From contig JAABSF010000056.1 in NCBI GenBank assembly GCA_011390535.1, positions 1 through 10,489 on the forward strand: a stretch of 10,489 nt of DNA. The letters run 5' to 3'. This document shows positions 5,913-10,489 of this stretch, one piece after another. The position numbers and the translations under genes are program-made. Numbering within the stretch: position 1 is the first letter of the stretch; each line of letters begins with the position of its first letter. The DNA is from Deltaproteobacteria bacterium. GTDB taxonomy: Bacteria; Myxococcota_A; Polyangia; HGW-17; SLPX01. Below the pieces are notes generated by a model, which was given only the letters and a program-made list of their open reading frames with translations, searched no databases and was not told the DNA's origin.

Positions 5913-8900
5913 TTAGGCGACTTCGTTTTGTTGGGTCGTTTTATCTGTTGCTTTGTTCATGCCTTCTTCCCATCCGATCTCCCAGGAAAGCTGGTAGGCT
6001 TCATCGAAATAAGCCTGAGCTTTACTATTATCACTGTTCGATGCAGCCAACAAAAGGCAGCGGGCTTGACCTTTTCTATCTCCGATGTGTCTAAGGGTTT
6101 TAAGTGCCATGTGTAAGTGATGATCTACTTTTTCCTGTGACGAATTTTTGTATGAGAGCTCCGCCAGTTGAAAATGACAGGTTGCTATACCTATAGAGTT
6201 TGGGATTTTCTCTGCGTGAAATAACGCTGCGGAGGCAAAATCCATGGCGGCTTTCATGGAATTTGAATCATTTGAAATTGTAGACTGGAGCTCAGCCATC
6301 TTTATCAACAGTCGCCATAAATTATTTGGACCGGAGGAGCTCATGGGGCCTTCGCCCAAGGTTACGAGATCTTGACCTTCTTTAAGCTCCTTAAGGGCTT
6401 GGAGATGTTCTCCGGATTGAATGATCAGCTCGGCAAGTTCAAGATACATCTCTGTTAAGACTTCGGCATCACCTTGCAAAATAGCATCACCAATGGCATG
6501 TCTGAGGGTATCTATAGCTTTTGAGGGATAACCCTGCGCACAGAGAACTTTGGAGAGTTGCCGTTGAATGTCGGCGCTTAGTATTGAATCACTTGAAGCA
6601 TTGCTTGCAGCATGTTTTAATACAATTTGCGCGCCGGAAAAGTCCCCGATGGCGCTCATTGCTTTTCCCAGCTTTGTGTTCAAGACAAGATATTTGTTGT
6701 CGTCATCACTTAGAAGAAGCTTCCACCGAGCAATATCAAGGGCTTTTCGATAGTGTTTTATGGCACCCTCTATATTTGAACAATTAAAAGCGACATCTCC
6801 TGCTTCCTCCAGGCTTATAAATGCTTCTTGTTCCATGCCTGCATCAACAAGGTGGTGAGATAATTGTTCAGCTGATGCGGATTTTTCTTTTAAAAGTTGA
6901 GCACACTTTTTGTTGTAAGCAAATTTGATTTCGGCGGGAAGAGATTCTTTTATTATGGGCACAAGAAACGGGTGCGTAAATTTTAATGTTTGACAAGCCG
7001 CAAACTCGACCTTTGGGAGCTCTTCAGGGCCTGTCTTATCCGGGGAGGACGATGATAATTCTCCGCCACCCGGGGGAAGGAGAAAACCACGCAGCGATAA
7101 TAGCTGAATCGCAGTGTCTTGCAATGTTTCTTTGCCCAAAATGAAAGCGACATCTGGACAAGGCGCTTCCATGCCCAGAGTTGCGAGTGCCTGAAGTATT
7201 TGTTGTGCTTCCGAAGGAAGACGGGAGATCCGAGTATTGAGCAGGTCCGGCAAGTCCTGATCGCTTTCTGTTCCTGATTCAGAGGCCAGAGCAAGCGCTT
7301 GTTCGAGCCAAAGAGGGTTTCCCTTGGAGGTTGAAACCAGGGTAGACATGACCCCGCCCCATGAATCCGTAGGGCGACTGAAAAGCTCCCCGATAAGCAA
7401 AGAAATTGTTCTGTTGTCGAGAGGCGTTAACTCTAGAGTGCGTATTTTGGGAGAAGACTCCAATATCGGTACAGTGGCTGTGACCACCATCATGAGCCTG
7501 GAACCTTGCCCTTGATTTTTTGCCAGTCGCTCTACGAAAAGACGAGAAGGAGCATCGTAAAGATCAACATCTTCAAAAACAAAAAGCTGCGGCGTATCGG
7601 TGTTTAACAATACAGCTTTCCAGGCGGAGGTGATGGTCTCGTTTTTTCTGGTCTCAGGATCCGTAATCTTTAAAGGACTTTCCAGCCCGAAAAGCTCTGC
7701 TAGACCGTGATATTCACGGAGAAGATTGTCGTCTAAGCCGACAACTTTTAACAGCTCTTCTTCTGTTGGGTTTTTCGAGATACCCAGAACAGATGCGACG
7801 GTTTCACGCACAGGAGCCCAGGATATGGGAAGCAAGCTTCTGTGAGGTTCTACCCAGTGCACTGGGTATCCAAGAGAAGAAGCCTCTCGAGCTGAGTTGC
7901 GGGCGAGCGCTGTTTTCCCAATACCTACAGTTCCAACTATTTGGACTACCGAGTAAGTTTCCTCCAGCAAATCTCTGAGCAGCTTGCGCTCTTCTTTTCG
8001 ATCTACAAGGGGCAACCTTACGGTTAAACTGCTCCATAGTCGGTCAAGAGTCGGCTGGCTGTCAGCAGGGGACCTCTTTCCCTCTTCGTCGATAGCATAT
8101 TGTGTCTCGGCGGTGGCGATGGAACGTTTGGGTTGTTTGTTTTTGGGCGCCTGCAGCCTATGTCCGCAGTGAGGACAGAATTGAACACTGCCCTCCACGA
8201 ATTGATTGCAGCTTGGGCAGGTTTTTGAGCCCATCGTGGTAAAACGGGCTGCTTTCCTGAGAGCACGACGAAACTCCCCGGCGCTTGAAAACCTGTTCTC
8301 AGTGTTTTTTTCAAGGGAGGTTTCAATTAGTTTTTGAAGCTGCTCTGGGTAGTTCATCTCTGGAGCGACATCTGATAGAGATGGCGGCGCGGTATATAAA
8401 TGGGCTTTCAATACATCGAAGAGACTCTCCGCCTGGAAAGGAAGTTTTCCCGTCAGCATTTCGAAGAGAATCACCCCTGCGGCGTAGAGATCCGCTGCAC
8501 CTGTGATCTCTTGTGTGCGGACTTGTTCGGGTGCCATGTAATCGGGGGTGCCGAAAAGCTGCCCTTGTTGAGTCAGCTTTTGGGAATCTTGGTCAAGGAT
8601 TTGTGCTATGCCGAAATCCAGAACTTTTACAAAATCCTCTCCTCCTCGGAGCTGAGATACCATGATATTATCAGGTTTTAGATCTCGATGAACGACACTA
8701 CAATTATGAGATTCTTCGAGAGCAGAGAGAATTTGACTCATTATTCTGACCGCCCTCTTGAATTCTAGAAGATTTTCCTTGTTCAAAAGATCGGTAAGGG
8801 GAACCCCTCGAAGATACTCTGTTACTATATACAGGAGACCGCTTGGGGTTTCTCCAAAATCGATGACAGAGATTATGTGAGGATGATTCAATCTGCTGGC

Positions 8901-9188
8901 GGCTTTTGCCTCTCTTTTAAATCTTTCGGCTCTGTTTTCATCGGGACGAACCTGTGGCTTCATTATCTTCACAGCAACAGAGCTCTCAAGGGCCATATGT
9001 GTGCCTTTATAGACCCAGCCCATTGCTCCCTCGCCTAGATATTCCACCAGCTCGTATTTATCAGCCAAACGGAGCCCTACAAGGTTGTCGCCGTCAACGA
9101 GGTTGGATAAAGTAACCTCTTTTCCGCATTTCATGCAGACACTATCTGAGTCGCGACACATTCCGTGACAATTTGGGCAGACTTTCAT
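5913..9188 (-). CDS. Multidomain Ser/Thr protein kinase: zinc ribbon, kinase, zinc ribbon, AAA/STAND ATPase, TPR
   Basis: This is a large cytoplasmic signalling protein of 1091 residues with no membrane segment. A zinc ribbon (C4, C7, C18, C21) opens it. A complete Hanks-type kinase domain spans about 45-310: glycine loop GEGAMGWVY (52-60), K74, E93, catalytic HRDLKPDN (167-174), DFG (191-193) and APE (219-221), so it should be active. Possible autophosphorylation residues in the activation segment are S202, T206 and T214. A second ribbon follows (C324, C327, C338, C341). An AAA_16-like ATPase starts near 393, with Walker A GTVGIGKT (419-426) and Walker B-like LFVFED (535-540). The winged-helix-like block LNTRISRLPSEAQQILQALA is at 650-669. 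From about 755 to 1075 there are multiple TPR-like helix pairs. Kinase-ATPase-TPR fusions of this kind are known in myxobacteria and relatives. No partner substrate gene is adjacent. The ATG has only a weak GAGG, about 12 bases upstream. Domain calls are firm, the pathway unknown. Confidence 0.93.
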   Translation of the reverse strand: MKVCPNCHGMCRDSDSVCMKCGKEVTLSNLVDGDNLVGLRLADKYELVEYLGEGAMGWVYKGTHMALESSVAVKIMKPQVRPDENRAERFKREAKAASRLNHPHIISVIDFGETPSGLLYIVTEYLRGVPLTDLLNKENLLEFKRAVRIMSQILSALEESHNCSVVHRDLKPDNIMVSQLRGGEDFVKVLDFGIAQILDQDSQKLTQQGQLFGTPDYMAPEQVRTQEITGAADLYAAGVILFEMLTGKLPFQAESLFDVLKAHLYTAPPSLSDVAPEMNYPEQLQKLIETSLEKNTENRFSSAGEFRRALRKAARFTTMGSKTCPSCNQFVEGSVQFCPHCGHRLQAPKNKQPKRSIATAETQYAIDEEGKRSPADSQPTLDRLWSSLTVRLPLVDRKEERKLLRDLLEETYSVVQIVGTVGIGKTALARNSAREASSLGYPVHWVEPHRSLLPISWAPVRETVASVLGISKNPTEEELLKVVGLDDNLLREYHGLAELFGLESPLKITDPETRKNETITSAWKAVLLNTDTPQLFVFEDVDLYDAPSRLFVERLAKNQGQGSRLMMVVTATVPILESSPKIRTLELTPLDNRTISLLIGELFSRPTDSWGGVMSTLVSTSKGNPLWLEQALALASESGTESDQDLPDLLNTRISRLPSEAQQILQALATLGMEAPCPDVAFILGKETLQDTAIQLLSLRGFLLPPGGGELSSSSPDKTGPEELPKVEFAACQTLKFTHPFLVPIIKESLPAEIKFAYNKKCAQLLKEKSASAEQLSHHLVDAGMEQEAFISLEEAGDVAFNCSNIEGAIKHYRKALDIARWKLLLSDDDNKYLVLNTKLGKAMSAIGDFSGAQIVLKHAASNASSDSILSADIQRQLSKVLCAQGYPSKAIDTLRHAIGDAILQGDAEVLTEMYLELAELIIQSGEHLQALKELKEGQDLVTLGEGPMSSSGPNNLWRLLIKMAELQSTISNDSNSMKAAMDFASAALFHAEKIPNSIGIATCHFQLAELSYKNSSQEKVDHHLHMALKTLRHIGDRKGQARCLLLAASNSDNSKAQAYFDEAYQLSWEIGWEEGMNKATDKTTQQNEVA

Positions 9189-9577
9189 GGTGTCTTATCG
9201 CCTCAACCAACGAACCAAAAGCCATAATCGAAAAAACAAGGTTGTTTCCGAAGCGAGGGACATGTGCCTAGCTTATTGGCTGTCCCCAAGCTATTGCTTT
9301 TGTAAACTATAGAAGCACTCTTTTCTGAGAACTGCACTATATACAAATAAAAAACACTGTACATTTATATACCAACCTTCTTCGAGCCTAACAAGCCATT
9401 TTTTGCTTATTTTTCTTACAAAACCTCTAAAAACCACAAAGATCACAGGGTATTGGACAATTCTTCGAAAAAAAAGATCGTTAAAAAAGTTAATTGTTTA
9501 AGAGAAGCACTTCGTTAAGTCAAAAGAGCAGAAAAGAAGTTTCCAAAAAGTGGAAGAATAGAGAAGATGCGATCTCC
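9189..9577. other. AT-rich divergent intergenic region between the kinase gene and the guaA promoter
   Basis: I see no gene here. The region is AT-rich with several A and T tracts (for example 9399-9420 and 9468-9490). It includes a GGGACA/TGTCCC hairpin at 9257-9286. On the minus strand TATAGT-like hexamers occur around 9307-9345, but none has a good -35 at 16-18 bp, so I do not call a kinase promoter. A plus-strand frame from TTG 9494 to 9697 begins in it and is treated as doubtful. Confidence 0.5.
9257..9286 (-). other. Hairpin in the predicted leader of the kinase gene
   Basis: GGGACA (9257-9262) and TGTCCC (9281-9286) are perfect 6-bp arms, with an inner GCC/GGC pairing after a three-base bulge. 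It lies about 70 bp upstream of the kinase start. It could be RNA structure or a protein site. No T tract follows on either strand, so it is not a terminator. Strand is given relative to the kinase transcript. Confidence 0.3.
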
Positions 9578-9605
9578 TTGACATGGAGTCACGGGAAAGT
9601 ACTTT
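9578..9605 (+). promoter_or_regulatory. Candidate sigma70-type promoter of guaA
   Basis: A perfect -35 TTGACA (9578-9583) is followed by a 16-bp spacer and TACTTT (9600-9605), which keeps the three most conserved -10 positions (first, second and last). Transcription would start near 9612, about 80 bases before the guaA ATG. A short hairpin CTCTGT/ACAGAG (9616-9639) would lie at the start of the leader. I see no purine-riboswitch consensus. Confidence 0.45.
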
Positions 9606-9693
9606 ATGGACTTTTCTCTGTAACAACAAAAAAACAGAGTCGGAGAGAGCTTGTAGATGCTTATCTGCCACTGGATCTCATCTGGAGAAACTC

Positions 9694-10489
9694 ATGAAAA
9701 AAGAAGGCATTGTGGTTCTGGATTTAGGCGGTCAGTATGCGCATTTGATCACGGCTAAATTGAGAAGCGTTCAGGTTTTTGCAGACTTGAAAGATTCCGA
9801 AACACCTATTGAAGAGCTTGAAGAATATAAAGGACTGATTCTTTCAGGCAGCCCCTCTTTGGCATCACAAGGGGAGGGTGCTGACTATGATCCAAGGCTC
9901 TTTGAAGTGAACATTCCTATACTTGGTTTGTGTTTCGGACATCAAGAGATTGCTAAATATTATGGAGGTGAGGTTGAACACACAGGCAGAGAATATGGAC
10001 CTGCGACTCTACATAAAAGGGGGGAGACGCCTCTCTTTGATAAACTAGGTTCTGAAGAAAAGGTTTGGATGAGTCATATGGACAGTGTCTCAAAGCTGCC
10101 TCCGCAATTTGTCGAATTTGGATATACTGTCTCTATAGGGGGGGTGGTACACAGAAATTCAGCCATTGGATCACCAGAGCTTGGGAGATATGGGTTTCAG
10201 TTTCATCCCGAGGTGGATGACACCGTGCATGGGTTGGATATGTTGGAAGCGTTTGCGAAGACGATCTGTGGGTGTAAAGAAACTTGGACCATGGATCGAT
10301 ATGCAGATCGGGTAACTGAAGAGATACGTAAAAAGACAAAGAACCATAGTGTCTTACTTTTAGCTTCCGGAGGTGTTGATTCGACGGTTTGTGCATGGTT
10401 GTTGAGCCGGGCAATAGGCCCGGATGAGTTACATCTTTTGCATATAGATAACGGACTGATGAGAAAAGAGGAGAGTCTGGAAGTTGTAC
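9694..10489 (+). CDS. guaA: GMP synthase (glutamine-hydrolysing), 3' end outside window
   Basis: This cytoplasmic enzyme aminates XMP to GMP using ATP and ammonia from glutamine, the last step of de novo guanine nucleotide synthesis. I translated 265 codons with no stop before the window end; the full protein is normally a little over 500 residues. The N-terminal class I glutamine amidotransferase has the nucleophile in LGLCFGHQEIAKYYGG (C80) and the partners H171 and E173 in FQFHPEV. FAKTICGC at 187-194 marks the domain end as in other GuaA proteins. The ATP pyrophosphatase domain starts near 200, with P-loop SGGVDST (225-231) and HIDNGLMRKEE (250-260). The oxyanion-hole region reads SGSP instead of the more usual SGGP, and the nucleophile motif has HQ like archaeal enzymes. 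GGAG lies about eight bases before the ATG. The gene is divergent from the kinase. The missing C-terminal dimerisation domain is a window effect, not truncation. Confidence 0.95.
   Translation, partial: MKKEGIVVLDLGGQYAHLITAKLRSVQVFADLKDSETPIEELEEYKGLILSGSPSLASQGEGADYDPRLFEVNIPILGLCFGHQEIAKYYGGEVEHTGREYGPATLHKRGETPLFDKLGSEEKVWMSHMDSVSKLPPQFVEFGYTVSIGGVVHRNSAIGSPELGRYGFQFHPEVDDTVHGLDMLEAFAKTICGCKETWTMDRYADRVTEEIRKKTKNHSVLLLASGGVDSTVCAWLLSRAIGPDELHLLHIDNGLMRKEESLEVV

Noticed and set aside
8024..8326. Alternative frames inside the kinase gene, including this one
   Set aside because: They lie wholly within a gene with clear domains in one frame. Their translations have no coherent motifs.
9600..9693. 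Purine riboswitch in the guaA leader
   Set aside because: The leader is about 80 bases and shows one small hairpin but no recognisable three-way junction or conserved purine-riboswitch core.
10133..10414. Minus-strand 93-codon frame at the right end
   Set aside because: It is antisense to guaA, whose plus-strand frame carries all the GMP synthase motifs.

Overview
The window is a housekeeping stretch of a Gram-negative bacterial chromosome with moderate-to-low GC. A long soluble Ser/Thr kinase carrying zinc ribbons, a STAND-type ATPase and TPR repeats suggests a deltaproteobacterial or myxobacteria-like lineage. That lineage call is inference, because no rRNA gene or taxon-specific marker is present. 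I recognise no mobile element, CRISPR array, tRNA or rRNA.

Layout from left to right. (1) The 3' part of an unrecognised Lys/Glu-rich gene with TPR-like helices is on the + strand and runs in from outside the window. (2) Convergent to it is a minus-strand operon rplM-rpsI-rnhB (L13, S9, RNase HII), with a candidate sigma70-type promoter whose -35 box overlaps the stop codon of the gene behind it. (3) Next, also on the minus strand, is a two-gene nucleoside-salvage operon: pyrimidine-nucleoside phosphorylase (deoA/pdp), then a concentrative nucleoside transporter (nupC-like). Its genes are separated by 1 base, and the transporter starts at GTG from a strong Shine-Dalgarno (SD) sequence inside the end of deoA. 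A perfect 8-bp inverted repeat overlaps the predicted -10 box of this operon. (4) A 324-bp intergenic region follows. (5) A 1091-residue multidomain Ser/Thr kinase is on the minus strand. (6) A 505-bp AT-rich divergent intergenic region carries a candidate promoter for (7) guaA (GMP synthase) on the + strand, cut by the window end.

How the genes work together. The transporter imports nucleosides and the phosphorylase splits pyrimidine nucleosides into base and (deoxy)ribose-1-phosphate. guaA makes GMP from XMP and is transcribed separately. L13 and S9 are ribosomal partners. RNase HII removes ribonucleotides from DNA and probably rides on their transcript. The kinase looks like a cytoplasmic signalling hub with no obvious partner encoded here.

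I did not find convincing evidence of an undescribed system. The points most worth a second look are the kinase architecture, the secreted-type N-terminal extension on the transporter, the inverted repeat at the deoA promoter, and the archaeal/eukaryal-style motifs of the RNase HII.
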